Shown here one piece after another: positions 7,051-17,310 of a stretch of 64,000 nucleotides of DNA. The position numbers and the translations under genes were made by a program. The notes below the pieces were generated by a model. That model saw only the letters and a program-made list of their open reading frames with translations. It was not told the DNA's origin and did no database searches. The stretch lies in the NCBI RefSeq assembly GCF_024297145.1, contig NZ_JANCTC010000012.1:62001-126000 (forward strand). Reading direction: 5' to 3'. The DNA comes from Mesorhizobium sp. LMG 17147 (GTDB taxonomy: Bacteria; Pseudomonadota; Alphaproteobacteria; Rhizobiales; Rhizobiaceae). Position 1 is the first letter of the stretch, and every line of letters begins with the position of its first letter.

Positions 7051-8859
7051 TCAGCTCCGCAGCTGCTGATCCGCCATGAAACTGCGCCAGCCGCCGAAAT
7101 GCGAGATCTCCTTTGCATCGGTGAGGCCGGCACTTTCGACGAGGAAGCCTTTTGGCGACGTTCCATCGTCGAGCAGAAGCGTCCCGATGCCGAGCGGCGG
7201 CGGGATCGCCGCGACGAAGCGCCCGAAGGCTTGCGGCGAGAGCCGCCAGACTTCGACCTCGATCGCTGTCCCCTTGCCATTGCAGGTCCGCTCGAGCCCC
7301 GGTCGCGGCACCGACTGGCCGGCAAGCGCGTAAAGCCGGTAGAGCGGCGCCGTTCTCGCAGCCCGGGCGAACATTGCGCCGAGCTGCTGCAGCTGGCCGT
7401 TCAGCGCCATCCCCGACAGATGCGCGCCGACCACGGCCAGCTCGATCGTGCCTTCATCCACGTCCGCGCGAGCATTGCCACGCGGCGGCAGCGGCCAGCC
7501 GGTAGCGCCCAGCGAAAGGCCGCTTGCCGCATGCACGTCGCGCGCAAGCGACGCCGTCAGATGGTCCTTGCCCGCCGCGGCAAGCAAGGTGACGCTCATC
7601 GGCAAACCGTCGCTACGAGTTCCGGTCGGCACCGAAATGCCGCACATGTCGAGCAGATTGACGAAGTTGGTGTAGGTGCCGAGCCGGCTGTTGGTGACGA
7701 TGGGGTCAGCCAACACCGCTTCAACCGTGTAATGCGTCGGCGCGGTCGGCACACAGAATAAGTCGACCGAGGCGATGACCGGCGCCAGCTTGGCCTTATA
7801 GCCTTGCAAGGCATAGAGCCCGTTGAAAGCGTCCGCCGCCGAAAGCTTTCGCGCACCGCCGATGATCTGCCGTGTCACTGGATGCATGGCCGCCTCGTTG
7901 GCTTCCATGAAGTCGTTGATCGCGGCGTAACGCTCCGCCACCCAGGCGCCCTCGTAAAGCAGATTGGCGGTGGCGTAGAAATCGCCGAACGGGATTTCGA
8001 CCAGCCTGCAGCCCAGCTCTTCCAGCGCGGCAAGAGCGGCCTCGAAGCCCGCCTGCATCGCCTGGTCGCCGAAGAACGTCCAGTCGGCCCTGGCCGGCAC
8101 GCCGACCGTCAGCACCGGCGGGCGCGCGGCAAGGGCCTGAATGGCGAAGTCGCGCGAATAGGGATCGGCGTTGTCCTTTGCCGCCGCGATCTCGAATACC
8201 CTGTAGGCGTCGTCGACGGTGAGCGCGAACACCGAGACGCAGTCGAGTGTCCGGCAGGCCGGCACGACGCCGGCGGCCGACAGCGCGCCGACGCTCGGCT
8301 TCAGCCCGACAATGTTGTTGAGGCCGGCGGGTATGCGCCCCGAGCCGGCGGTGTCGGTGCCGAGCGCGAACGAGACGATGCCGCGCGCCGTCGCCACGGC
8401 CGAGCCGCACGAGGAGCCGCCCGGCACCAGTTTTGGATCGATCGCGTTCCTCGGGATCGGATAGGGCGTGCGCACGCCGACGAGTCCGGTGGCGAACTGG
8501 TCGAGATTGCTCTTGCCGACGACCAGCGCGCCGGCGGCCTTGAGGCGTGCGACGACGTTGGCGTCTTTTACCGGCAAGTAGGCATATTCCGCACATGCTG
8601 CCGTCGTCGGCATGCCGGCGACATCGATGTTGTCCTTGACCGCGAATGGTACGCCCCACAGCGGCTTTGCCACGGGGTCGAACGGGCCGAGCTTTTCTGC
8701 TTCGGCAAGCATCTCCGCCCTGCTCGCCAGATGAATGAAGATGCCCGGATCGTCGGCTGTCGCGAGCCGCGCATGGATCGTATCGATCACCTCGCCGATG
8801 CCGACGCCGGCCTGATAGGCGGCGTGCAAGCTCGCTATATCGAAGCGGATGTCGCTCAT
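7051..8859 (-). CDS. atzF: Allophanate hydrolase
   Basis: This 602-aa enzyme hydrolyses allophanate to ammonia and CO2, the last step of biuret and cyanurate breakdown. The N-terminal two thirds is an amidase-signature domain with the Ser-cisSer-Lys triad: Lys75 (FAVKDNID), Ser149 (GGSSCGSA) and Ser173 (GTDTAGSGRIPAG). The C-terminal region from about residue 475 (AVVGAHLSGMALN to GGWRSF) is the domain typical of AtzF. The frame extends further upstream, but the ATG at 8859 overlaps the cupin stop as ATGA and matches the family's usual length of about 600 aa. It is the last gene of the operon. Unlike DUR1,2 it has no biotin carboxylase, so the allophanate must come from biuret. Confidence 0.93.
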   Translation of the reverse strand: MSDIRFDIASLHAAYQAGVGIGEVIDTIHARLATADDPGIFIHLASRAEMLAEAEKLGPFDPVAKPLWGVPFAVKDNIDVAGMPTTAACAEYAYLPVKDANVVARLKAAGALVVGKSNLDQFATGLVGVRTPYPIPRNAIDPKLVPGGSSCGSAVATARGIVSFALGTDTAGSGRIPAGLNNIVGLKPSVGALSAAGVVPACRTLDCVSVFALTVDDAYRVFEIAAAKDNADPYSRDFAIQALAARPPVLTVGVPARADWTFFGDQAMQAGFEAALAALEELGCRLVEIPFGDFYATANLLYEGAWVAERYAAINDFMEANEAAMHPVTRQIIGGARKLSAADAFNGLYALQGYKAKLAPVIASVDLFCVPTAPTHYTVEAVLADPIVTNSRLGTYTNFVNLLDMCGISVPTGTRSDGLPMSVTLLAAAGKDHLTASLARDVHAASGLSLGATGWPLPPRGNARADVDEGTIELAVVGAHLSGMALNGQLQQLGAMFARAARTAPLYRLYALAGQSVPRPGLERTCNGKGTAIEVEVWRLSPQAFGRFVAAIPPPLGIGTLLLDDGTSPKGFLVESAGLTDAKEISHFGGWRSFMADQQLRS

Positions 8860-9206
8860 TTGGCCTCGTCCAGAATGACTACCGGCAGGTTCCACTGGAT
8901 GAGTACGACGCAGCCGTCTTTTGTCCACACCGAATGCTCGGTTCCGACCGGGTTCAGGATCACGCTGCCCGCGGCATAATCGCCGTTCTCGTCGCTCTGT
9001 GTGCCTTCCAGCACGATGATCGTTTCCAGCCCGGCATGGCGATGGCGTGGCACGCCGGCGCCCGGCCGGTAGTTCAGGATCGCCACCGACGGTTCCGTCG
9101 GTCCGCCCTTGAGCAGCCAATGCACCGTAATGCCATCGCGGAAATGCTCGAACGCCAGGTCGCGCCAGCCCCCTTGAATGAGAGCCTGGTATGCAATGTT
9201 AGGCAT
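8856..9206 (-). CDS. Cupin-domain protein of the biuret operon
   Basis: This 116-aa single cupin barrel has the conserved motif 1 RHRHAGLETIIVLEG, with histidines and glutamate able to bind a metal, and motif 2 NPVGTEHSVWTKDG. It overlaps the preceding hydrolase by 8 bp and atzF by 4 bp (ATGA), so it is an integral operon member. Anti-sigma ChrR-like and small-molecule-sensing cupins share this length. Its role is unknown; accessory enzyme, ligand sensor or isomerase of a urea-derived substrate are all possible. Confidence 0.8.
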   Translation of the reverse strand: MPNIAYQALIQGGWRDLAFEHFRDGITVHWLLKGGPTEPSVAILNYRPGAGVPRHRHAGLETIIVLEGTQSDENGDYAAGSVILNPVGTEHSVWTKDGCVVLIQWNLPVVILDEAK

Positions 9207-9866
9207 TGGAAATTCCCTCGAGCACCTGATCGGTCGTTGCGGTCCAGCCGACGATGGCGCCCTGCGCCCTGATCATGGCCAGCGCTGCCGCCTTGAACTC
9301 CGGAAAATAGCTCTCCGTCGCATCCTCGGCGAGCAGGCATTCATAGCCGCGGTCGTTGGCCTCGCGCATCGTCGTCTGCACACAGACCTCCGTCGTCACT
9401 CCGGCAAAGACCAGTTGCTGTACGCCGAGCCGCTTTAGGTCGTCGCCGAAGCTGGTCGCATAGAACGCCCCCTTGCCGGGTTTTTCGATGACGATCTCGC
9501 CAGGCAGTGGCGCAAGTTCATCGAGGATCGCCGTTCCCGGCTCGCCGACGATCAGCACGCGACCCATTGGACCGACGTCGCCGATCCGTATCGATGGGTT
9601 GCCGCGGTTGCGCTTGGCCGGCGGCAGATCCGAAAGGTCTGCCTTGTGGCACTCCATCGTGTGGATCACCGGCAGGCCGGCGGTGCGGAACCCCTCGATC
9701 AGCCTCTTCACCGTCGGCACAATCGCCGTGATCCGACTGACGTCGTTGCCGAGGCTGGCGCCGAAGCCGCCCGGCTCGGCGAAATCGCGCTGCATGTCGA
9801 TGACGACCAGCGCCATCGTCTCAGGCTTGAAGGCAAACGGAAACGGCAGCGCCTCGATCTCCGCCA

Positions 9867-9867
<1 letters not shown>
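9199..9867 (-). CDS. Isochorismatase-family cysteine hydrolase, second ureide/triuret-type amidohydrolase candidate
   Basis: This 222-aa protein has the fold and triad of the family: Asp24 (VVIDMQRDF), Lys129 (IEKPGKGAFYATSF) and Cys162 (GVTTEVCVQTTMREANDRG). It is clearly related to the operon's other hydrolase at 11404 but distinct in the N-terminal region and in the residues around the lysine. Operons for urea-derived nitrogen can hold both a biuret and a triuret hydrolase, so a triuret hydrolase (TrtA-like) is the leading guess; ureidoacrylate/RutB-like or carbamoyl-amide activity are alternatives. The ATG at 9867 shares one base with the ATPase stop (TGATG). An extra TTG at 9870 was not chosen. 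Confidence 0.75.
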
Positions 9868-11393
<1,526 letters not shown>

Positions 11394-11403
11394 GATCGTG
11401 TCC

Positions 11404-12105
11404 TCACGGCAGCTGCGCGACGAAGGATGCCGAGTTCGACACCGCGCCGAACACGCCGCCCTGCATCTTGATCATCTTGATCGCGGCAAGATGGTTGCCG
11501 TAGTCGGTCGCGCCGCAGCAATCCTCCAGCATCACGCATTCGAAGCCGCGATCGTTGGCCTCGCGCATCGTCGTGTGGACGCAGACATCGGTGGTGATGC
11601 CGGTCAGCACGATGTTTTCGATGCCGCGCTGGTGCAGGATCAGTTCGAGGTCGGTGGCGCAGAACGAGCCCTTGCCCGGCTTGTCGATGATCGGTTCGCC
11701 CACCGCCGGATAGAGGTCGGGGATGATGTCCCAACCGGGTTCGCCGCGCACCAGGATGCGCCCGCATGGTCCGGGGTCGCCGATGCCGGCATTGATGCGG
11801 CGCGAGCGCCAGCGCTTGTTGGCCGGCAGGTCGGCGAGATCGGGCCGGTGGCCCTCGCGCGTGTGGATGATGGTGTAGCCCTTGGCCCGCATGGCTGCGA
11901 GCACCGACTTGATCGGCTCGATCGGCGCCCGCACCAGCGAAAGATCGTAGCCCATATGATCGACATAGCCGCCCGGCCCGCAGAAATCGGTCTGCATGTC
12001 GATGATGATCAGCGCCGTATTGTCTGGCCGCAGCTCGCCATTATAGGGCCATGGATAGGGATCGGCATCGATGTAGCGCTGGGTGATCTCGGCTCTGGCG
12101 TTCAT
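11404..12105 (-). CDS. biuH: Biuret amidohydrolase
   Basis: This 233-aa isochorismatase-family cysteine hydrolase converts biuret to allophanate and ammonia. The triad residues fall at Asp36 (IIIDMQTDF), Lys142 (IDKPGKGSFCATD) and Cys175 (TGITTDVCVHTTM), with Gln215 in KMQGGVFG. From memory these are the residue numbers reported for Rhizobium leguminosarum BiuH, and the opening IDADPYPWPYNG also resembles that enzyme. The start is the ATG at 12105, which removes a long upstream extension lying in another frame of the permease gene. It sits between permease and ATPase genes, and atzF downstream consumes its product. Confidence 0.9.
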   Translation of the reverse strand: MNARAEITQRYIDADPYPWPYNGELRPDNTALIIIDMQTDFCGPGGYVDHMGYDLSLVRAPIEPIKSVLAAMRAKGYTIIHTREGHRPDLADLPANKRWRSRRINAGIGDPGPCGRILVRGEPGWDIIPDLYPAVGEPIIDKPGKGSFCATDLELILHQRGIENIVLTGITTDVCVHTTMREANDRGFECVMLEDCCGATDYGNHLAAIKMIKMQGGVFGAVSNSASFVAQLP

Positions 12106-12119
12106 CGGAAAAACTCCAG

Positions 12120-13046
12120 TTATTTGGTGATCGACAATTCGCGCGGCGCGCCGGCAAGCGAGCGGCTCGGCGACGAGGTGGCGATCATGATGATGAGCGT
12201 GAGGATGTAAGGCGCGGCGTAGAAGAGATAGTAGCCCTGCGTCACCCCGACCGATTGCAGTGCCGGGCCCAGCGCGCCCGCACCGCCGAACAATAGTGCC
12301 GCGGCAAAGCAGCCGAGCGGATTCCAGCGCGCGAAGATGACCAGCGCCACCGCCATCAGCCCCTGCCCCGACGAGATGCGTTCGGTCCAGCTGCCGGGAT
12401 AGTAGAGCGACAGATAGGCGCCGCCGATGCCGGCGAGCGCACCGCCGACACCTGTCGCAAGCAGGCGCACGGTGTTGGGATTGAGGCCCATGGCGCGCGC
12501 CGCATCGGAGCTGTCCCCGACGACGCGCACGATCAGGCCGGCGCGCGTGTTGCGAAAGGCCCACCATAGGAACACGGCAAGTGCCGCACCAATCAGGAAC
12601 AGGATGTTGACGCTGAGCGCCGCCTGCACCTGCGGAATATCCGACCAGCCACCGAAGGCGATGGCCGGCAGGTCTGGTGCCGAGGGCTGGATGAACGGCT
12701 TGCCGAAGAAGAAGGCGAGACCGGAGCCGAACAGCATCAGCGCGATACCGATGGCGATGTCGTTCACCCCGCGGAATTTGCAGATCCAGCCGTGGAACAG
12801 CCCGAAGCAAAGACCGGCACCTGCGGCAGCCAGCAGGCCGAGCCATGGCGAGCCGGTCATCACCGCGACGGCGTAGGCGGTCATGGCACCGAAGACCAGC
12901 GTGCCTTCGAGGCCGAGATTGATGCGGCCGGAGCGCTCGGTGATGGCTTCGCCGAGCGAGACGAAGATGAAGGGCGTCGAAACGCGGATGGCGCCGCCGA
13001 GAATGGCGAGCGGCACGCCCCACAGGCCGATCTCGGTCGCGTCCAT
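12120..13046 (-). CDS. ABC transporter permease (BMP/nucleoside-type), second subunit
   Basis: This 308-aa inner-membrane permease has about eight hydrophobic helices. It contains GEAITERSGRINLGLEGTLVFGAM near residue 35, the cytoplasmic coupling-helix motif of the BPD_transp_2 family, and GLNPNTVRLLATGVGGALAGIGGAYLSL in the C-terminal half. The ATG at 13046 shares one base with the stop of the upstream permease (TGATG). It forms a heterodimer with that protein. Confidence 0.88.
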   Translation of the reverse strand: MDATEIGLWGVPLAILGGAIRVSTPFIFVSLGEAITERSGRINLGLEGTLVFGAMTAYAVAVMTGSPWLGLLAAAGAGLCFGLFHGWICKFRGVNDIAIGIALMLFGSGLAFFFGKPFIQPSAPDLPAIAFGGWSDIPQVQAALSVNILFLIGAALAVFLWWAFRNTRAGLIVRVVGDSSDAARAMGLNPNTVRLLATGVGGALAGIGGAYLSLYYPGSWTERISSGQGLMAVALVIFARWNPLGCFAAALLFGGAGALGPALQSVGVTQGYYLFYAAPYILTLIIMIATSSPSRSLAGAPRELSITK

Positions 13047-14170
13047 CAGGAGCCCCTCTTCCACAGATCGGGATTGAAGACCTTGAAGCGGCCGTAAAAG
13101 GTTTCGCTGAACAGGATGACGACGAAGAGCATGCCTTGCAGCACCAGCACGGTGGCGTCGGGCAGGTCCATGCGGCGCTGTATCAGCCCGCCGGAAGCGC
13201 CGATGCCGCCGAGCAGGAAAGCGACCGGGATGATGGCGAGCGGATTGTGGCGGGCGAGGAAGGCGACGAGGATGCCCGTATAGCCATAGCCGGCGGCGAG
13301 CGAGGCGTTGGCGCTGCCTTGCACCGCGCCGACCTCCAGCATGCCGGCCAGCCCGGCAAAGCCGCCGGCGAGCCCGGTGAAGCCGACGATCAGCGGCCCG
13401 ACAGCAAGCCCCTGCACCTGAGCTGCCCTGACATTGCCGCCGGCAATGCGGGCGGCAAACCCCCAGCGCGTCTTTTCGATCAGCAGCCAGGACAGGACGC
13501 AGGCGACGATACCGAGGATAAGGCCCCAGTGCACGTCCATGCCTGGAATGTTGCCGATGCGGTAGGCATCCGCCAGCGGCTCGGTCGAGGGTTTGTTGAG
13601 CGAAGCCGGATCGCGCAGCGGCCCTTCGACCAGATGGTTCATCAGCGCGATGGCGATATAGGCCATCAGCAGGCTGGAGATGGTTTCGTTGACGGCGCGG
13701 TAGTGGCGGAGTGCGCCGACGGCACCGACCCAGATGCCGCCGGCGACCACGCCCGCCACGCCCATCAGCAGGATGACCAGAAAAGCCGGCGCGCCATTCA
13801 CTGCCACGCCGATGGCGGCGGCGGCAACACCGCCCAGCACGATCGCGCCTTCGCCGCCGATGACGACAAGGCCAAGTCGTGCGGGCAGCGCCACGCAGAG
13901 CGCTGCCAATAAAAGTGGTGCTGCCCGCGACAGCGAGTTCTGGATCGAGAACCACGAGCCGAAGCCGCCACGCCACATCGTCTCGTAGAGTTGCACCGGC
14001 GACTTGCCGACCAGCGCGATGAACACGCTGAACAGCGCCATGCCGACGATCAGCGCCGCGAGCGGTATGACGAAGGCTTCCGCCCGCCGCGCCGCCCATT
14101 CGAGCGCCGCCGGATAATTCCTGGCGCCAAACAGCGCCGGTGCGCCCGCAGTGCCGACCGTGTCTGCCAT
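13046..14170 (-). CDS. ABC transporter permease (BMP/nucleoside-type), first subunit
   Basis: This 374-aa permease has about ten predicted helices. LGLVVIGGEGAIVLGGVAAAAIG is the family's conserved loop, and YRAVNETISSLLMAYIA is the NETI motif typical of YufP/NupB-type permeases. The start at the ATG 14170 lies 20 bp after the binding-protein gene. A much longer upstream frame is an out-of-phase shadow of that gene. It pairs with the permease at 12120-13046. Confidence 0.88.
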   Translation of the reverse strand: MADTVGTAGAPALFGARNYPAALEWAARRAEAFVIPLAALIVGMALFSVFIALVGKSPVQLYETMWRGGFGSWFSIQNSLSRAAPLLLAALCVALPARLGLVVIGGEGAIVLGGVAAAAIGVAVNGAPAFLVILLMGVAGVVAGGIWVGAVGALRHYRAVNETISSLLMAYIAIALMNHLVEGPLRDPASLNKPSTEPLADAYRIGNIPGMDVHWGLILGIVACVLSWLLIEKTRWGFAARIAGGNVRAAQVQGLAVGPLIVGFTGLAGGFAGLAGMLEVGAVQGSANASLAAGYGYTGILVAFLARHNPLAIIPVAFLLGGIGASGGLIQRRMDLPDATVLVLQGMLFVVILFSETFYGRFKVFNPDLWKRGS

Positions 14171-14190
14171 GGCCCCGTCTCCGATCCGGT

Positions 14191-15318
14191 TCAGGCGGTC
14201 GAACCGACGACGCCCTCGACCAGGTAGTCCATGCTTTCGAGTTCGAGCGCGGTCTCGACGAAGGCTTGGCCCTCGGTCGCGACGACGACGCCCTTGTTGC
14301 TCTTCAGCGGACCCTTGATGACGGAAAATCCGCCTTTCATCATTTCGGCCAGCGTGCCGTCGAACTGCTTGCGGGCGGCGTCGCCGACGGCGGGGCCGAG
14401 CGGGCTCATCTTGACGAAGCCGTCGGCCAGGCCGCCGCGCGTGAAATTGGGCAGCGGCGTGCCGGCCACCAGATCGTCGACGAACATCTTGTAGACCTTG
14501 GCCCAGTTCCATTCCGCGCCGGTCAGGTATTTTTCCGGCGCCAGCGGGCTCTGGTTGGCATGATAGCCGCAGACGAAGGCGCCACGCCCGGCCGCCGTCT
14601 CGACCACCACCTTGGGGCTGTCGACATGACAGGTGATGACGTCGGCACCCTGGTCGACCAGCGCATTCGCGGCCTCTGCCTCCTTGACCGCCAGCGACCA
14701 CTCGCCGGTGAAGATCACCTGGCAGGTGATGGTCGGGTCGACCGAGCGCGCGCCGAGCAGGAAGGAATTGATGTTGAGCAGCACCTGCGGGATCGGCTTT
14801 GCCGCGACGAAGCCGAGCTTCTTGGTCTTGCTGGTGTGACCAGCGACGACGCCGTTCAGATACTGGCCCATGCCGATATAGCCGAAATAGGAACCAGCAT
14901 TCATCGGATGCTTGTCCTTGTTCCACATGCCACCGCAATGGCGGAACTGCACGTCGGGGAATTTCGCGCACATGGCCAGCATGTGCGGATCGAAATAGCC
15001 GAACGAGGTCGGGAAGATCAGCGACGCGCCGTCGAGATTGATCATCGATTCCATCGTCTTCTGGACGTCGACGGTCTCCGGCACGTTCTCCTCTTCGACC
15101 ACGGAAATGCCTGCGATCCCCTTCAGCGTGGCAGCGCCTTCGGCATGCGCCTGGTTGTAGCCGTAATCGTCCTTTGGCCCGACATAGATGAAGCCGACCG
15201 TGGCCGTCGCGGCGAAGGCCCTGCTGATCGGAAACGACGCGGACGCAAGACTTAGTGCCGCTCCGACGGCGGAGGTCTTGAGCAGCTCGCGACGGCTAAG
15301 CATGAATCTCTCGGACAT
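14191..15318 (-). CDS. BMP-family substrate-binding lipoprotein-type protein, Tat signal
   Basis: This 375-aa protein starts MSERFMLSRRELLK with a hydrophobic stretch ending at FAATA, a twin-arginine signal peptide. The mature protein begins TVGFIYVGPKDDYGYNQAH, the first strand of BMP/Med-type periplasmic binding proteins that feed nucleoside-like ABC importers. FPTSFGYFDPHMLAMC and GADVITCHVDSP line the expected ligand cleft. It is the first gene of the biuret operon, transcribed from the 274-bp divergent region. The likely ligand is biuret or a related ureide, inferred from the downstream enzymes. Confidence 0.88.
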   Translation of the reverse strand: MSERFMLSRRELLKTSAVGAALSLASASFPISRAFAATATVGFIYVGPKDDYGYNQAHAEGAATLKGIAGISVVEEENVPETVDVQKTMESMINLDGASLIFPTSFGYFDPHMLAMCAKFPDVQFRHCGGMWNKDKHPMNAGSYFGYIGMGQYLNGVVAGHTSKTKKLGFVAAKPIPQVLLNINSFLLGARSVDPTITCQVIFTGEWSLAVKEAEAANALVDQGADVITCHVDSPKVVVETAAGRGAFVCGYHANQSPLAPEKYLTGAEWNWAKVYKMFVDDLVAGTPLPNFTRGGLADGFVKMSPLGPAVGDAARKQFDGTLAEMMKGGFSVIKGPLKSNKGVVVATEGQAFVETALELESMDYLVEGVVGSTA

Positions 15319-15370
15319 TGAATGCTCCCTCTATGGGGCCTTTGGGGCCGGTTAACACCTCAATGAAAGA

Positions 15371-15382
15371 AGTGTATGCAAT
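15371..15382 (+). promoter_or_regulatory. Regulator site A, AGTGTATGCAAT
   Basis: This 12-bp sequence lies 53 bp upstream of the BMP gene start and recurs as an exact reverse complement at 15462-15473. Its core TGTATGCA is itself a near-palindrome, as is usual for GntR/FCD sites. It would fit binding by the GntR protein encoded at 15593. Confidence 0.6.
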
Positions 15383-15461
15383 CAGCGTGCCAGTTTCAGA
15401 AATTGGATTTATTCAGCAATATCAATGAGCGTGCCGATGTGGACTGCACAAAGCCGGAGCA

Positions 15462-15473
15462 ATTGCATACACT
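15462..15473 (-). promoter_or_regulatory. Regulator site B, ATTGCATACACT
   Basis: This is the perfect reverse complement of site A, 79 bp away, in the same divergent promoter region. A third partial match, GGCATACAG, lies near 15517. Sites A and B sit on the operon side and the regulator side of the region respectively, consistent with control in both directions. Confidence 0.6.
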
Positions 15474-15592
15474 TTTTGCCTTCAAAATCGCCAATTTGAC
15501 ATGAAGGCTAAAACATAGGCATACAGAGCTGCGGAGGAATCGAAGCCGGTGAGTGGCTTACGGCTCTAGCGAAAAGACTGGACGGAGGAGAC

Positions 15593-16300
15593 GTGTCGGG
15601 AAAGCGCAATTTGATCAGGTCGGGCACGACCGTCGATCAGATGGTGAGGGCGATCAGCGATCGGATCGTCACCGGTTTCCTGCGCCCAGGCGAAAAGCTC
15701 GACGAGGCCTCGCTCGCCGCCCGCTTCGACGTCTCACGCACGCCGATCAGAGAAGCGCTCAGCCGGCTCAGCGCCATGGGACTGGTCGAAAGGCGGCCGA
15801 ACCGCGGCGCCACCGTCGCCGTGGTGACGCAGGAGCACCTCGCCTCGATGTTCGAGAGCATGGCCGAGCTTGAAGCGATCTGCGCGCGCTTCTCGGCCGA
15901 GCGTATGACGGCGGGCGAGCGCCGCACGCTGGAGGCCGAGCACCAGGCCTCGGCGCGCTTGGTGCAGCTCGGAGCCGAAGAAGAGTATGAGCTTTTCAAC
16001 ACCCAATTCCACACCCGGCTCTATCGCGGCGCCCACAGCAAGCACATTTATGAACTGACCGTCATGACCCGCGGCCGCCTGGCGCCGTTCCGGCGCGCGC
16101 AATTCATGCTGCCCGGCCGGCTGGCCCAGTCGTGGCAGGAGCATGACGCCATCGTCACGGCAATCATGCGCGGCGACAGTACGGCCGCCGGAATAGCCGC
16201 CAAGGATCATGTCTCGATCGTCAGCGAGGCGAGCGCCGTCTTTGCCATCGGCGATCGCCCCAAAGGCAAGGCCGAACCGGTCCCGACATCGGCTTCCTAA
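15593..16300 (+). CDS. GntR-family (FadR/FCD subgroup) regulator of the biuret operon
   Basis: This 235-aa protein starts at a GTG with GGAGGAG 4-5 bp upstream. Residues 10-75 form the winged helix, including LDEASLAARFDVSRTPIREALSRLSAMGLVE. The rest is an FCD effector domain with the helical metal/ligand-site residues spread over ELEAICARFSAERM, FHTRLYRGAHSKHI, WQEHDAIVTAIMRGD and KDHVSIV. It is divergent from the biuret operon, so local control is inferred, probably repression relieved by a pathway intermediate. Its stop is 3 bp from the convergent end of doeB. Confidence 0.88.
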   Translation: MSGKRNLIRSGTTVDQMVRAISDRIVTGFLRPGEKLDEASLAARFDVSRTPIREALSRLSAMGLVERRPNRGATVAVVTQEHLASMFESMAELEAICARFSAERMTAGERRTLEAEHQASARLVQLGAEEEYELFNTQFHTRLYRGAHSKHIYELTVMTRGRLAPFRRAQFMLPGRLAQSWQEHDAIVTAIMRGDSTAAGIAAKDHVSIVSEASAVFAIGDRPKGKAEPVPTSAS

Positions 16301-16303
16301 CCC

Positions 16304-17305
16304 TCAATCGACCAGCACAGCGACCACGGCAGCGCAGTCGCCGGCCTTGACCAGCCCCGGAAAATGCCGCGCCGCCAACAGACCGGACATTTTGGCCCGG
16401 ATCTCCTGCGGAGCGCCGCCGGTGCGGCCTATGGAATGGATACGTGCCAGCACCTGGTTTTCTGCCACCGGCTCGCCGAGATCGATCATCGTTTCGATCA
16501 TCCCGTCGTCCTCGGCGAACGAGAAGCAATCGCCGGACGGCATGTCGAGCCAGCGGGTTGGCTGCATCTCGAGCGTGCCAGCGACGATGCCGGCATGGCG
16601 CAGCACGTTGAGCACGCCCCGACGGGCGATCCGCACCGTTTCCGCGCGCGAAGTCCCGCCACCGCCGAGCTCTGTTGTGATGAACAGCTTGCCCATCTCC
16701 TCGGCGGCAGTGTCGAACATGCCGACCGCGTCGATCTCCAGCATCTTCATCGACCAGGGTGCGGAGAACGCTGCCACGGCAGCGAACCCCTTCGCTTCCA
16801 ACACCTTGTCAGGCCGGATGTGGGCAGCGCAGAACGGCACGAAGTCGAGCGTCTTGCCGCCGGAGTGGAAATCGAGCGCGATGTCCGTTCGGGGCAGAAG
16901 CTCGCGCTGGAAATAATCGGCGATCTTCTCGGTCACCGTGCCGTCGGGCCGGCCGGGAAAGCTGCGGTTGAGATTGCCCTTGTCGATCGGCGAGGTGCGG
17001 GTGCCGGCGCGGAACGCCGGATAATTCATCGCCGGCACGATGATGACCGTGCCGCTGACGTCTTTCGGGTCGAGCGTACGGGCGAGGTCATAGAGCGCCA
17101 GCGGCCCCTCATACTCGTCGCCATGATTGCCTCCGGTGAGCAATGCGCTCGGCCCCTTGCCGTTGCGGATGACGCAGATCGGGATCATCACCGATCCCCA
17201 GGCTGAATCGTCGCGGCTGTAAGGCAGGCGCAAGAAACCGTGCTGCACGCCGTCGCGCTCGAAATCGACGGTCGGCGTGATCGGTGACGGGCGAAGGCTG
17301 GACAT
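16304..17305 (-). CDS. doeB: N-alpha-acetyl-L-2,4-diaminobutyrate deacetylase (ectoine catabolism)
   Basis: This 333-aa zinc carboxypeptidase-like protein belongs to the succinylglutamate desuccinylase/aspartoacylase family. GGNHGDEYEG supplies the HxxE zinc ligands, and ALDFHSGGKTLDFVP supplies the third histidine. In the ectoine pathway it releases acetate from N-alpha-acetyl-diaminobutyrate to give 2,4-diaminobutyrate. The start is the ATG at 17305, 5 bp after the doeA stop. It is the last gene of the enuR-proximal ectoine operon; rhizobial literature also calls it eutE. Confidence 0.9.
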   Translation of the reverse strand: MSSLRPSPITPTVDFERDGVQHGFLRLPYSRDDSAWGSVMIPICVIRNGKGPSALLTGGNHGDEYEGPLALYDLARTLDPKDVSGTVIIVPAMNYPAFRAGTRTSPIDKGNLNRSFPGRPDGTVTEKIADYFQRELLPRTDIALDFHSGGKTLDFVPFCAAHIRPDKVLEAKGFAAVAAFSAPWSMKMLEIDAVGMFDTAAEEMGKLFITTELGGGGTSRAETVRIARRGVLNVLRHAGIVAGTLEMQPTRWLDMPSGDCFSFAEDDGMIETMIDLGEPVAENQVLARIHSIGRTGGAPQEIRAKMSGLLAARHFPGLVKAGDCAAVVAVLVD

Positions 17306-17310
17306 CGGGC

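Noticed and set aside
7804..8979. Plus-strand frame of 391 codons opposite atzF
   Set aside because: It is antisense to a clearly identified allophanate hydrolase, rich in Arg, Gly and His, and has no recognisable domain. It is a GC-rich shadow frame.
11404..13023. 539-codon fusion upstream of BiuH
   Set aside because: The extension is an out-of-frame reading of the permease gene. BiuH begins at 12105 with family-like length.
13046..14971. 641-codon fusion of a low-complexity head with the first permease
   Set aside because: The first 267 codons lie within the BMP gene in another phase. The permease itself begins at 14170.
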